Shown in pieces: positions 1 to 8,571 of a stretch of DNA of 64,000 nt (within the stretch, counting starts at the first letter, position 1; each line of letters begins with the position of its first letter). The stretch spans positions 62,001-126,000 of the forward strand of contig NZ_BCNM01000018.1 in the NCBI RefSeq assembly GCF_001514495.1. Reading direction: 5' to 3'. The notes under the pieces are model-generated. The model searched no databases and was not told the DNA's origin. It saw only the letters and a list, made by a program, of their open reading frames with translations. The translations under genes were made by a program, and so were the position numbers. Origin of the DNA: Paenibacillus pabuli NBRC 13638 (lineage in GTDB: Bacteria; Bacillota; Bacilli; Paenibacillales; Paenibacillaceae).

Positions 1-1111
1 AGGAACTCATCCTCCGGCCCCCTATATCATCCGCTGCATTGAACAGCTGATCGCCGCCTCCTGCTCACAATCGCGGGAGTTCATTAGACAGTTGTATGTC
101 CTGCTGGAGCAAAGTACTGCGGTGCAGGCTGTGCCGCTCGCCAAATTGGTTATCCTGCATGTCATCCGTGAATCCGAGTACTTCCTGGGCGTACTCGATA
201 CGCTGAAGCAGCCTGGAGTTATGCGGGATTTGGCATCTGACCCATCTTCTTCACCGGAACAGATTCTACAAACTTCGGGACACCTGTCTGAACCCTATTT
301 ACAGGAAAACCTGACCTACGATTCCGGGCAGGCCAATCGGGAAGCAGCGGAAGGCCCTTCTCCTACAGTCGGAAAAGGGAGCCCTCCTCCATCAGAGCAG
401 GCACAATCATCTGCGGCTGTTCAGTTTAGCCCTTCAACTACAGAGGGCTCATCTACCTCTTCAGCAGCGCCAGTCAAGGAGAAGCCCGTTCCCATCGGTG
501 GACACACACTTCCTCCCCTGCCCTATGCTTATAACGCCCTTGAGCCCCATATTGATGAGATGACGATGCGCATTCATCATGACAAGCACCATCAATCTTA
601 CGTGGACGGACTGAACACTGCAGAGAAAAAGTTGGCAGAATCGCGGAAAAAGAATAATTTCGAACTCGTCAAACATTGGGAACGTGAACTCGCCTTTAAT
701 GGGGCAGGCCACTACCTGCATACGATTTTCTGGACGGTCATGAATCCCAAGGGGGGAGGCAAACCTTCCGGTATGCTCGCAGAGCAGATCAAGCGGGATT
801 TCGGCAGCTATGAAGCGTTCAAAAATCAATTCACCGAAGCCGCCAACAAAGTGGAAGGCAGTGGCTGGGCTATGCTGGTCTGGAGCCCGCGGGCGCACAG
901 ATTGGAGATTTTGCAGGCGGAGAAACATCAGAACTTGTCCCAATCCGATATCGTTCCACTCTTACCACTTGATGTATGGGAGCATGCCTATTACCTGAAA
1001 CACCAGAATGAACGAAAAAAATATATTGAGGACTGGTGGAATGTGGTGTACTGGCCCGCAGTGGCCGAACGTTACGAGACCGCACGCAAGCTGTTGTGGC
1101 CGCCTTACTAA
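1..1111 (+). CDS. Fe/Mn superoxide dismutase with long N-terminal extension (5' end outside window)
   Basis: The reading frame is open from base 2 with no stop, so the start lies upstream; a TTG at 92 is not a convincing start. The C-terminal 200 residues are a complete Fe/Mn superoxide dismutase, which dismutates superoxide to peroxide and oxygen. The LPPLPYAYNALEPHID signature, the HHDKHH ligand segment, a second His in AGHYLHTIFW and the DVWEHAYY Asp/His ligand pair are all visible. In front are a helical segment containing VIRESEYFLGVL, which resembles the C-terminal part of DUF2935 domains, and then about 75 residues of Ser/Pro/Glu-rich linker. Ordinary SodA is about 203 residues, so this is closer to the longer SodF type of Bacillus. 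A strong bidirectional terminator follows. Metal preference cannot be read with confidence. Confidence 0.9.
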   Translation, partial: GTHPPAPYIIRCIEQLIAASCSQSREFIRQLYVLLEQSTAVQAVPLAKLVILHVIRESEYFLGVLDTLKQPGVMRDLASDPSSSPEQILQTSGHLSEPYLQENLTYDSGQANREAAEGPSPTVGKGSPPPSEQAQSSAAVQFSPSTTEGSSTSSAAPVKEKPVPIGGHTLPPLPYAYNALEPHIDEMTMRIHHDKHHQSYVDGLNTAEKKLAESRKKNNFELVKHWERELAFNGAGHYLHTIFWTVMNPKGGGKPSGMLAEQIKRDFGSYEAFKNQFTEAANKVEGSGWAMLVWSPRAHRLEILQAEKHQNLSQSDIVPLLPLDVWEHAYYLKHQNERKKYIEDWWNVVYWPAVAERYETARKLLWPPY

Positions 1112-1167
1112 GAATTGAACATTCGGAAATTATCTTGCCTGGGCAGTCGAAGTTCTTTAACAGTTGA

Positions 1168-1211
1168 AAAAGCAGGACACCCTACTTCAGAAAGGGTGTC
1201 CTGCTTTTTTG
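1168..1211. terminator. Bidirectional intrinsic terminator between SOD and hydrolase
   Basis: A 12-bp perfect stem (GCAGGACACCCT paired with AGGGTGTCCTGC) has an A-run on the left and a T-run on the right. It can therefore serve both convergent genes. Confidence 0.88.
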
Positions 1212-1247
1212 CGTTTCACTTGGGTTTATAAGTAATTTAAGTAATGC

Positions 1248-2084
1248 TTAGTCATGCAAAAACTCGATCAGCGCTGCATTAAATGCTTCAGGATGTGTCG
1301 CATTAAAGCCATGCGGTCCCCCCTCTACAACAACAAGGCGACTGCCAGGGATGGATTCATGTGTACGTTGTCCACTGACTTCAAGCGGCACAACAGCATC
1401 GGAATCACCATGAATAACCAGCGTCGGAATATCGAATTTCTCCAGGTCCTGACGGAAATCGGTAAGAGCAAAGGCAGCGATGCAATCCAGAGTGCCCTTT
1501 GGTGATGCCAGAACAGCGATATCCCGGTTATATTGACGGAACGGTTCGCTCACCAGATCTGTACGATCTCCTGCTGCGAAAAAGTTATTCGTAAATCCAT
1601 CCAAAAAGGCTATACGATCTCCCTTAACCCCATTTTGGAATTCTGCAATCGTTGCATCATCCAATCCTCCCTGTGGGTTGTCCTCGGACTTATACAGGTA
1701 AGGAGGCACAGCACCAGCAAATACAGCTTTGGAAACCCGTTCTGTTCCATATGTTCCGACATAGCGAGCCACTTCGCCGCCTCCCATGGAGAAACCGACC
1801 AGTGTGGCATCTCGCAAATCGAGGTGTAAAATCAATTTATGTAAATCAGAAGCAAATGTATCATAGTCATAACCATCCCAAAGTTGGGAAGACTGACCAA
1901 AACCACGACGGTCATACGTGATGACGCGGTAGCCCGCTTCAATCAGGGCAGGTACTTGCTTCTCCCAGGATCGTCCACTCAATGGCCAGCCATGAATAAG
2001 GATAATGGGTTTCCCCTCACCATGATCTTCGTAATACAGTTCAATCGGTTGTGCATTCTCTTCGCCTACGTTTACTTTAGCCAT
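1248..2084 (-). CDS. Alpha/beta hydrolase, non-heme chloroperoxidase-like
   Basis: This 278-residue alpha/beta-hydrolase resembles the cofactor-free (non-heme) haloperoxidase/esterase group. Visible features are the oxyanion segment LIHGWPLSGRSW, the YDRRGFGQS strand-loop, the nucleophile elbow GFSMGGG (Ser about residue 98), the acidic HGDSDAVVP (Asp about 227) and a terminal His in GGPHGFN. The physiological activity is probably ester hydrolysis, and perhydrolase chemistry is a known side reaction of the family. The start is the ATG at 2084 because GGAGGGA lies at 2091-2096 just upstream; an in-frame ATG at 2099 overlaps that site. No signal peptide, so cytoplasmic. It is monocistronic and converges on the SOD gene. 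Confidence 0.88.
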   Translation of the reverse strand: MAKVNVGEENAQPIELYYEDHGEGKPIILIHGWPLSGRSWEKQVPALIEAGYRVITYDRRGFGQSSQLWDGYDYDTFASDLHKLILHLDLRDATLVGFSMGGGEVARYVGTYGTERVSKAVFAGAVPPYLYKSEDNPQGGLDDATIAEFQNGVKGDRIAFLDGFTNNFFAAGDRTDLVSEPFRQYNRDIAVLASPKGTLDCIAAFALTDFRQDLEKFDIPTLVIHGDSDAVVPLEVSGQRTHESIPGSRLVVVEGGPHGFNATHPEAFNAALIEFLHD

Positions 2085-2230
2085 GGAAAATCCCTCCATC
2101 AGTTATAAACTGTTTGGTTGTTACTATACAAATGCTACATATGCAATCTATTATTGTCAATCGTACCCAAGAATCAAATAGAATCATTCAATGTTATGAT
2201 GATTGGAAGATATCTCTTTCATTTGGATTA

Positions 2231-2268
2231 CAAAAAAGCAAGCCTCTTGATTCAAGAAGACTTGCTTG
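2231..2268 (-). terminator. Intrinsic terminator of the 74-aa gene
   Basis: On the minus strand AAGCAAGTCTTCTTGAA pairs with TTCAAGAGGCTTGCTT (one mismatch region) and is followed by six T residues. It lies about 30 bp beyond the stop of the small gene ending at 2299. Confidence 0.8.
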
Positions 2269-2298
2269 TACTGAGATACTCTATGAGTACAACCACCA

Positions 2299-2523
2299 TT
2301 AAGAGGCGCAGCCCTCACAGGCCACATAGTTGTCACCAACCTGTTTGCTAATCGAGATCAGATCGCCCAGCTTGATATCTTCTTCACCTGTAAATTCAAG
2401 ATCAGCGATACGTGCAACGATTAGGGCGGCTGCTTCTTCCTTGCTTGTTGCCATTTGGCTGAATTCAGATGTTTCGCCTGTGGAAATGACCTCATATAAA
2501 TACGTATATCTTAATGTTTCCAT
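2299..2523 (-). CDS. Small hypothetical protein (74 aa)
   Basis: No family was recognised. The product is acidic and soluble, has a beta-strand-rich N-terminus (METLRYTYLYEVIS) and an Ala/Glu helix, and ends in CEGCAS, a CxxC pair that could bind metal or form a disulfide. AAGGAGAG precedes the ATG by 7 nt and a clean terminator follows, which supports a real gene. It lies downstream of lipL on the same strand with a 70-nt gap, so it may be read through from it or have its own promoter. Function unknown. Confidence 0.7.
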   Translation of the reverse strand: METLRYTYLYEVISTGETSEFSQMATSKEEAAALIVARIADLEFTGEEDIKLGDLISISKQVGDNYVACEGCAS

Positions 2524-2593
2524 GTAGACACTCTCCTTCCGAAATCACATCATATCATCTCTATTACCCAATTCCAAGTCCAAGCTTGTGAAC

Positions 2594-3448
2594 CTAATCG
2601 TAGCGCAGCTTCATCTGCTCGGCAGTGAGTCTTACAGCCTCCTGATCCACAGTCAACACTCGGTTTGTCTCTGCTAGCGGATACCGCTGACGCAGTGTGC
2701 GCACCAGCGAAGCGGTATATGCCGCAGCAGAAGGGACACCTGCGAGTTCCTGCAGACTTGCCATCGTTCCGGGCCGAACATCAGGGTATCCTTCACTGGC
2801 ACCGTCTGCTGCGTCCTGATAGAACTTACGCACGTCTGCTGCCAGTTGGTCTCCTTGTCCTTCCACGATGATAAAAGCAGTAAGGATATAAGCCTTGGCC
2901 TGTCTGCGCTGGGCAATGCCACAGAATTTTAGTCCACCCACACTGACGTCATAATCACCAGGACAGAAAGCACCTTTGATTTCACCCGTCTGTGCCTGAC
3001 TCGACCAGGGTGCGAGCGATTCTGCGATCAGCGATGCCATCTCCCGGAAATCATCATGTATATTCATTGCTCGGCCCGGGTTGGGTAAAATCAACGATAC
3101 ATTGACCACCCCTGGATTCAGGGGAACTGCCGCTCCACCAGATGGACGAACACAGACCGCCGTTCCCTTGTCTCTAATGCGCTCCATGGCTTCTACGGCA
3201 TGTGGCAGCCTTCGGTCCCGCAGCCCCGCTACAAAGGCATCTGGATGCCGCCAAATATGAGCAACAGGTAGCTGCCCCTCTCCCACTCTACGGCATATGA
3301 TTTCCTCCCAGGCAAATGCATCAAGAACGCTGCTCCCATGCCGCAGCAGTGGAGTCTCCCAAATCTGTAGACGCAAGGAATGATGAAGCTGCATTTGTTG
3401 CTCTGCTCCCGGTGATCCGGGTTGATCTGAATTGGACGGTACACTCAT
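2594..3448 (-). CDS. lipL: Octanoyl-[GcvH]:protein N-octanoyltransferase
   Basis: This is an amidotransferase of the lipoate/biotin ligase fold. In Bacillus-type lipoate synthesis it moves octanoyl from GcvH to the E2 subunits of 2-oxoacid dehydrogenases. It shows the family segments RPSGGAAVPLNPGVVNVSL and CPGDYDVSVGGLKFCGIAQRR-like sequence; the Cys of AFCPGDYD (about residue 161) is at the expected catalytic position. The 284-residue length fits LipL (about 280). The start is the ATG at 3448, with AGGAGGC-type SD at 3457-3463; an upstream in-frame ATG at 3526 adds 26 residues unlike the family. The near family member LipM is possible but less likely given the GDYD context. Confidence 0.85.
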   Translation of the reverse strand: MSVPSNSDQPGSPGAEQQMQLHHSLRLQIWETPLLRHGSSVLDAFAWEEIICRRVGEGQLPVAHIWRHPDAFVAGLRDRRLPHAVEAMERIRDKGTAVCVRPSGGAAVPLNPGVVNVSLILPNPGRAMNIHDDFREMASLIAESLAPWSSQAQTGEIKGAFCPGDYDVSVGGLKFCGIAQRRQAKAYILTAFIIVEGQGDQLAADVRKFYQDAADGASEGYPDVRPGTMASLQELAGVPSAAAYTASLVRTLRQRYPLAETNRVLTVDQEAVRLTAEQMKLRYD

Positions 3449-3542
3449 ATTATGATAGCCTCCGACTAAACTAATCTGGATAGATTGAAGTAATCGCGTG
3501 ATCCTTATGTACCATCTGATGTACATGCAAAAGGAATATATA

Positions 3543-3577
3543 AATAAGCCGGTTCCTCAAGGAACACGGCTTGTTTA
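3543..3577 (-). terminator. Hairpin, probable folE terminator
   Basis: AAGCCG-GTTCC pairs with GGAAC-CGGCTT around a short TCAA loop. On the minus strand it is followed by an AT-rich rather than pure T tract. It lies about 90 bp beyond the folE stop. Confidence 0.55.
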
Positions 3578-3586
3578 TGGAATCTT

Positions 3587-3623
3587 CCATTGGCAGCAGC
3601 ATCGATTCTGCCATTGCCAATGG
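3587..3623. repeat. Perfect 9-bp inverted repeat with nested stem
   Basis: CCATTGGCA at 3587-3595 pairs with TGCCAATGG at 3615-3623, and inside it GCAG pairs with CTGC. It has no T-run and sits between the folE stop and the folE terminator. It may be a 3' RNA-stabilising hairpin, or chance. Confidence 0.5.
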
Positions 3624-3665
3624 ATTCAATACTTCTGGCTTGTCCACGAATGGAATAAGCCAATC

Positions 3666-4259
3666 TTAATCTTTCACGAGCGACAGGAACTCGGCACGCT
3701 GTGCCGGGTTGTCACGGAAAGACCCACGTACAGCCGACGTTACCGTCTTGCTGCCCGGCTTCTTCACGCCGCGGGAACACATGCACAAGTGCTCGCCTTC
3801 CACAACGACCATGACACCGTTCGGCTCTACCGCTTCAGTTAGAATATCGGCAATCTGTGAGGTAATACGCTCCTGAACCTGCAGGCGGCGGGTAACCGCT
3901 TCAACCAGACGAGCCATTTTGCTCAATCCCACAATCTTGCCACTCGGTACATATCCAATGTGCACCTTGCCGAAGAACGGCGCCATATGGTGTTCACATT
4001 GACTGTAATAGACGATATCCTTCACAATGACCAGTTCTTCATGATTCTCATCAAACGTAACACCAAGTACATCGCGCGGGTCAACTTCATATCCGCCAAA
4101 AATCTCTTCATACATCCGGGTTACACGCGCAGGTGTTTCAAGCAGCCCCTCACGCGTACTATCCTCACCGATCAATTTCAGGATCTGCTCAACGTGATAC
4201 TCGATCTGCTCCCGATTGTCGGATACTTTTGAATTCAAATAATCTTTAACGCCAGCCAC
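3666..4259 (-). CDS. folE: GTP cyclohydrolase I
   Basis: Type I GTP cyclohydrolase makes 7,8-dihydroneopterin triphosphate from GTP, the first step of folate synthesis. The 197-residue product has the zinc ligands in YSQCEHHMAPFFG and in the CMCSRGVKKPGS segment, plus the signature GLSKMARLVEAVTRR. The start is the GTG at 4259, placed 9 nt after AAAGGAGG; an upstream ATG at 4301 would put the Shine-Dalgarno inside the gene. It is monocistronic, and no other folate genes are visible nearby. FolE toroids act in the cytoplasm. Confidence 0.95.
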   Translation of the reverse strand: MAGVKDYLNSKVSDNREQIEYHVEQILKLIGEDSTREGLLETPARVTRMYEEIFGGYEVDPRDVLGVTFDENHEELVIVKDIVYYSQCEHHMAPFFGKVHIGYVPSGKIVGLSKMARLVEAVTRRLQVQERITSQIADILTEAVEPNGVMVVVEGEHLCMCSRGVKKPGSKTVTSAVRGSFRDNPAQRAEFLSLVKD

Positions 4260-4338
4260 TACCGAACGCCTCCTTTCGAACCACATGCTGTAAGCAGCCA
4301 TTCAATTCAGCATTATGCAAAATGCTCACTCACAGCTA

Positions 4339-4602
4339 TTATTTTCGGCGGCCCGAATTTTTACGCGCAGGATGTTGCCCAGGCTGTGGCATCTTCGCGC
4401 CAGGCTGCTGGTTCTTCATCATCTGCTGGGCGCGCTGCATTTGCTTGCCATTCAGGTTATAACCCATTTGCTTCGCCATCTTCTGGAGCATGTCGGGATC
4501 ACTTTGCATTTTCTCAAGTTGTTTCCGCAAGTAGTATACCCCGATGAAAAATCCTCCGACCAGACCAACAATCAATGTAATAATCGGTATTGCTATTTCC
4601 AT
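4339..4602 (-). CDS. yneF: YneF-family (UPF0154) small membrane protein
   Basis: This 87-residue protein has one N-terminal membrane helix (IPIITLIVGLVGGFFIGVYYL) followed by the conserved RKQLEKMQSDPDMLQKMAKQ-type segment and MGYNLNGKQ, the UPF0154 signature. The C-terminus is a Gln/Pro/Lys-rich tail longer than in Bacillus subtilis YneF. Role unknown in the family. AGAGGTG precedes the ATG. It lies upstream of folE on the same strand, 79 bp away, and could be cotranscribed. Confidence 0.88.
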   Translation of the reverse strand: MEIAIPIITLIVGLVGGFFIGVYYLRKQLEKMQSDPDMLQKMAKQMGYNLNGKQMQRAQQMMKNQQPGAKMPQPGQHPARKNSGRRK

Positions 4603-4825
4603 CTCTTAGACACCTCTGTATGCAATCTAAAAAGCCTATGATCCGTGTCATCATATGATGTTAAACGCTCAAGATGTAAATATGCCACGAACCGGATTTC
4701 CTGAAAGCTATCATAGCATTTCCGCACGCCTTGAGCAAACGGATTTTCCAGTTGGTTTCTGAATTTGTCACCCAGCAAACGTACAGAAAACGGTGCTTAA
4801 AACCACTCAGGCAGATCCGAATCAG

Positions 4826-5857
4826 CTACGCAAGCACTGATTCTATGAAAACGGTTGTTTGCTGAGCCAGATCCACTTCTATCACATCCAGATCATAACG
4901 TGTACTGCCACGAGCAACCCGAATGACCGGCCTGCCGGGCAACCCCCGATGCTGACGTACAATAACTCCGGTCTCTTTGGTAGACAATCGAACGGCTGTT
5001 CCATTCGGGTAAACGGACACACTTCGGTTGAATTCAATCAGAATATCACGGTCCAGCCTCGTGCCTGACATGGCCATCATCTCTTCACATGCTTCGTGTG
5101 GCAGCATGCTGCGACCCGACAAACCGTTAATCAGATTATCATACGTGTTAGCTGCACTGACGATTTTGGCAAACAGATGAATGTCTTTTCCCTTAATGCC
5201 TCTTGGCAGCCCTGTGCCATCCACATGCTCATGATGCTGCAGAGACGTATGTGCCACGAGCAGATTGAACTCCCGTTTGGATTTGATCAGCTCAAATCCC
5301 CTCCACGTATGATGCAAGGAAGAGTTTGCTGCCGAACCGCTGCCGGATGACTCGCCCACTTTGCCGATATCATGCAGCAAGGCTCCAATAGCGAGATCCT
5401 TAAGCTGCACATAATTCAGCCCCAGATTCAGGCCTATGACAGACGACAGCAGGCATACATTCATGGCATGAACATACTGTGCGTTATCCTTGGTCCGAAT
5501 ATCGGTGAGCTGAACTAGCAGTTCACGTCCATTCAGGACATCGTTCAGCAGTTTGTCTATGCTGATTGCAACCTTTTTCGGGCTCCAATCCTTCCCTGAA
5601 CGGATAGAGTCAAGTGTGACACTCATTTCATTAATTACTGCCTTTTTCGTGGCTTCATCCAGAATGTCTTCTGTATCCACATCTTTATACGCTTCATCCT
5701 GGATGTATAGCATGGTAACGCCAATACGCTTCAGCGTATTAACCATAAATACGGTGAGCTGGACCCCGGCAGACAGCAATACCGTACCGTTACCGGAATA
5801 TACTGTTTTGCCCAGAAGCTCCCCCGCTTCCACGCTCTCCACGTTAACATACTTCAT
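4826..5857 (-). CDS. HD-GYP domain protein, putative cyclic-di-GMP phosphodiesterase
   Basis: The 343-residue protein begins with about 100 residues of small-domain sequence (SAGVQLTVFMVNTLKRIGV is typical of proteins that precede HD-GYP units). An HD-GYP domain follows: H of YVHAMNVC, HDIGKVG (about residue 162), the His of HTWRGFELI, and HHEHVDGTGLPRG (about 205). Metal-binding His/Asp residues are intact but the eponymous GYP triplet reads GLP. Such proteins hydrolyse c-di-GMP or act as signalling adaptors. There is no receiver domain. GGGGGAC precedes the ATG. The gene starts 15 bp after the queG-ogt stop, so the two are very likely one operon. Confidence 0.85.
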   Translation of the reverse strand: MKYVNVESVEAGELLGKTVYSGNGTVLLSAGVQLTVFMVNTLKRIGVTMLYIQDEAYKDVDTEDILDEATKKAVINEMSVTLDSIRSGKDWSPKKVAISIDKLLNDVLNGRELLVQLTDIRTKDNAQYVHAMNVCLLSSVIGLNLGLNYVQLKDLAIGALLHDIGKVGESSGSGSAANSSLHHTWRGFELIKSKREFNLLVAHTSLQHHEHVDGTGLPRGIKGKDIHLFAKIVSAANTYDNLINGLSGRSMLPHEACEEMMAMSGTRLDRDILIEFNRSVSVYPNGTAVRLSTKETGVIVRQHRGLPGRPVIRVARGSTRYDLDVIEVDLAQQTTVFIESVLA

Positions 5858-5872
5858 GAACGTCCCCCGCTC

Positions 5873-7771
5873 TTACGATTGCTGCTCCAATGTGAGCAAT
5901 TGCTCTTTGGTTTGCAGACCGCCTACATAACCCACCAGGGTTCCGTCCTTGCCGCTGATGCGGTGACAGGGAATAATGATCGGAATCGGATTTTTGCTAA
6001 TCGCATCCAGAACAGCACGAACTGCTTTGGGTCTGCCGATGATCTCCGCAACCTGTTGGTGTGATGAGGCCTCTCCATAAGATATATCGGACAGGACTTG
6101 CCATACTTGTAGCTGAAACGGCGTTCCAAACAAATCAAGCTTCAGATCAAACACTTTTCGTTCTCCAGCAAAATACGCTTGTACCTGCTTTGCAGCTTCA
6201 CCAAGCTTCTCTTCATTTCTCTCATATCGATACTCGCCAATCCAGGTACGGGCCCATTGCTGCAGATGCGCTTCGCGCACGTGGAAAGCTCCAAAATCAA
6301 TGTGACACAGACCTTTATCCGTAGCACAGAGCGTAAGCGTACCAATTGGTGTCAGTACCTCATCGTAATACACTGGCGTACCGTGCAGTCCCGTTACGGC
6401 CGAAGGTTTCCATGCTGCAGCTTCCGGTTTGGTGGGCTTAGTCGTTTGCCCGCTTTCCTGTACGGGTGCATCTTCCGTTTTCTGATTCGGCTGTTCCATA
6501 TTCAAAGGGTTATTCTGGTTATTCTGGTTGTTGTGTTCCTTCTGTTCCTCAGACTTAACATGGCTTACTTGCTTTGCCTCAGTCTTATCGGGTAAGGTCT
6601 TGGACGCACTCAGTCGTTCCTTGGCCTTCTGCAGCATGCTTAGCACGTTCCCATCTTGTTCGTTAGCGGCAGCTTCCCCAATCGCTCTCATTGCGTCTTC
6701 TCCTCCAATTCTGCTCAGCGCCCAGGCTGCAGTTCCCCGCAGCTCGGGACGCGGATCACGTTTCAGTACCTCGGTTAGTTTCGGTACAGCGGTTTTGTCT
6801 TTGAAATTGCCCAGGGCAATTACGGCGTTGCGCTGGATAGGCTTCTTGCCCCGCCAAGCGGCGGAGCTTTGGCCGAAGCGCTCTTTGAATTCACGGTTAC
6901 CGATGTCCAGCAGCGGTAGCAGCAAAGGTTTTACAATCTCCGGATCGGGATGAAACTCGGGATGGTGGTCCCAGTTTTTACCCCGATTCTTCGGACAGAC
7001 GATCTGACAAGTATCACAACCGTACAGACGGTTACCAATTTTCAGCATAAACTCTTCATCCACGAACCCTTTGGTCTGGGTCACAAATGAAATACAGCGC
7101 TGCGCATTCAGCTGTCCAGGTCCCACCAAGGCTCCTGTCGGACAGGCATCAATACACTTGGTGCATTCGCCACAATCCTCCGTCACCGGGGTATCCGGCT
7201 GAAATGGAATATTGGTAACCAGTTCACCGAGAAAGATCCATGAACCGAATTTTGGAGATATAATGGCACAGTTCTTGGCACTGAATCCAATCCCCGCACG
7301 CTGAGAAACTGCACGATCTACCAACGCCCCGGTGTCTACCATGCTTTCGATCATGGCTTCAGGTACACGCTCACGTATAAAATTTACCAGCTTGTCCATC
7401 GCTGCCCGCAGGACCTGATGATAATCCTGACCCCAGGCGGAACGGGCCAGAATACCGCGGTATGCACCCGGCTCCGACTTCGGTGGATTGACCATCTTCG
7501 ACGGATAAGCCACGGCAATCGCAATGAGCGAAGCAGGCTCGCCATCTTTCAGTTCGGGACGTACCCTTTTCTCAATATCAGACTCCTCAAATCCGGACTC
7601 ATAACCTTTAGCCCGATGCTGTTCCAGTATGGATTTTAATGTTACAAACGGTTCTGCCGAAGCAAATCCAATATCATCAATGCCCAGCCCTGGGGCAGCA
7701 GCTTTAATCTCCTGTTTTAACTTCTCCCATACAGCGGCTGCCTGTGCTGCCCCGGTCTGTACGCTTGTCAT
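5873..7771 (-). CDS. queG: QueG-Ogt fusion: epoxyqueuosine reductase joined to O6-alkylguanine-DNA alkyltransferase
   Basis: A 632-residue two-enzyme fusion. Residues about 1-390 are QueG, the cobalamin-dependent reductase that finishes queuosine at tRNA position 34. It has the VDTGALVDRA catalytic region, two [4Fe-4S] motifs (CGECTKCIDACP at about 197, CDTCQIVCP at about 245) and C-terminal HEAT-like repeats. A low-complexity linker rich in Asn/Gln/Glu/Thr (about 395-455) follows. Residues about 460-632 are an alkyltransferase with GTPFQLQVW, GRPKAVRAV and the acceptor Cys of IPCHR (about 602). The two Gly that normally follow RAV read Leu-Asp here. The start is the ATG at 7771 preceded by GAGGGA. 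The frame runs through the junction without a frameshift, so the fusion is in the sequence itself. Confidence 0.93.
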   Translation of the reverse strand: MTSVQTGAAQAAAVWEKLKQEIKAAAPGLGIDDIGFASAEPFVTLKSILEQHRAKGYESGFEESDIEKRVRPELKDGEPASLIAIAVAYPSKMVNPPKSEPGAYRGILARSAWGQDYHQVLRAAMDKLVNFIRERVPEAMIESMVDTGALVDRAVSQRAGIGFSAKNCAIISPKFGSWIFLGELVTNIPFQPDTPVTEDCGECTKCIDACPTGALVGPGQLNAQRCISFVTQTKGFVDEEFMLKIGNRLYGCDTCQIVCPKNRGKNWDHHPEFHPDPEIVKPLLLPLLDIGNREFKERFGQSSAAWRGKKPIQRNAVIALGNFKDKTAVPKLTEVLKRDPRPELRGTAAWALSRIGGEDAMRAIGEAAANEQDGNVLSMLQKAKERLSASKTLPDKTEAKQVSHVKSEEQKEHNNQNNQNNPLNMEQPNQKTEDAPVQESGQTTKPTKPEAAAWKPSAVTGLHGTPVYYDEVLTPIGTLTLCATDKGLCHIDFGAFHVREAHLQQWARTWIGEYRYERNEEKLGEAAKQVQAYFAGERKVFDLKLDLFGTPFQLQVWQVLSDISYGEASSHQQVAEIIGRPKAVRAVLDAISKNPIPIIIPCHRISGKDGTLVGYVGGLQTKEQLLTLEQQS

Positions 7772-7944
7772 ATCTCTTCCCTCGTTTCTTCCAACTCGTA
7801 TTCCGTAAACAGGGAACGCCCGCCTCACGAGGGAGGACAGGCGCTGATTTCGATATGCAAATCTTGCATAACGTATTTGAATATGAAACCGAGTCTATAT
7901 AATTTACGCAAAATGTGTTGTGAAGTTGTTGTCCCTCCAACATT

Positions 7945-8550
7945 TTACAGTTTTCTAATCTCCGAGAACGGCCAAAAGATAAACTCCGCCCGGCCTACAA
8001 TTTCACTGGAGGTAATACTTCCAAACACACGGCTATCCTTGCTCTTGCCTTCATGACGGTTATCCCCCATCACGAAGTAATGGTCTGCTTCCAGCGTAAC
8101 CGGTCCAAAATCAGGGTCCTGAACCTTCGTATCCGTATACGTTTCCGCTTGCTGCTCGCCATTCACGTACAAATGATGGTCCCGTACTTCAACCGTATCT
8201 CCAGGAAGTCCGACAATCCGTTTGACCAGAAAATCCTTCTTCTCCACACCTTCGCTTGGATCACGAAGTACGATGACATCGGATCGGGAGGGTGCCCCAA
8301 AGTCATATACAATTTTATTTACAAATAAACGGTCCCGTTCAACCAGCGTCGGCTGCATGGATTGCCCCTTGACCATCGAGAGATTAAATACAAACAGATT
8401 GAGCAGCATCATGATTACAAAAGCAATCACAATCGTTTTCACCCAGTCCCACAGCTCTGCAGCCCAGGATTTCCCCGGTTGATCAGGCATGGAAGACCCG
8501 TTTCGTTCCTTTGGAGCCGTATGCTCCGTAGAAAAGTTATTGGAATTCAA
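7945..8550 (-). CDS. lepB: Type I signal peptidase
   Basis: Membrane-bound leader peptidase (SipS/LepB family) that removes signal peptides on the outer face of the membrane. The N-terminus is a short polar segment, then one membrane helix (VIAFVIMMLLNLFVFNL), then the catalytic Ser in GQSMQPTL (about residue 65), the general-base Lys in FLVKRIVGLPGD (about 107) and the conserved MGDNR box near the C-terminus. Length about 201 residues fits Gram-positive single-span enzymes. The start chosen is the TTG at 8550, with GAGGTG 5-6 nt upstream; an ATG at 8571 lacks a Shine-Dalgarno and would add 7 residues. The queG-ogt gene follows 173 bp downstream. Confidence 0.93.
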   Translation of the reverse strand: MNSNNFSTEHTAPKERNGSSMPDQPGKSWAAELWDWVKTIVIAFVIMMLLNLFVFNLSMVKGQSMQPTLVERDRLFVNKIVYDFGAPSRSDVIVLRDPSEGVEKKDFLVKRIVGLPGDTVEVRDHHLYVNGEQQAETYTDTKVQDPDFGPVTLEADHYFVMGDNRHEGKSKDSRVFGSITSSEIVGRAEFIFWPFSEIRKL

Positions 8551-8571
8551 AGGGACACCTCGTTTATCCAT

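Noticed and set aside
461..943. 160-codon frame on the minus strand inside the left SOD gene
   Set aside because: Fully overlaps a well-supported SOD coding region in the opposite sense, with no ribosome site and no recognisable product.
4593..4778. 61-codon minus-strand frame between yneF and the HD-GYP gene
   Set aside because: No convincing ribosome site or conserved features; overlaps the yneF start.
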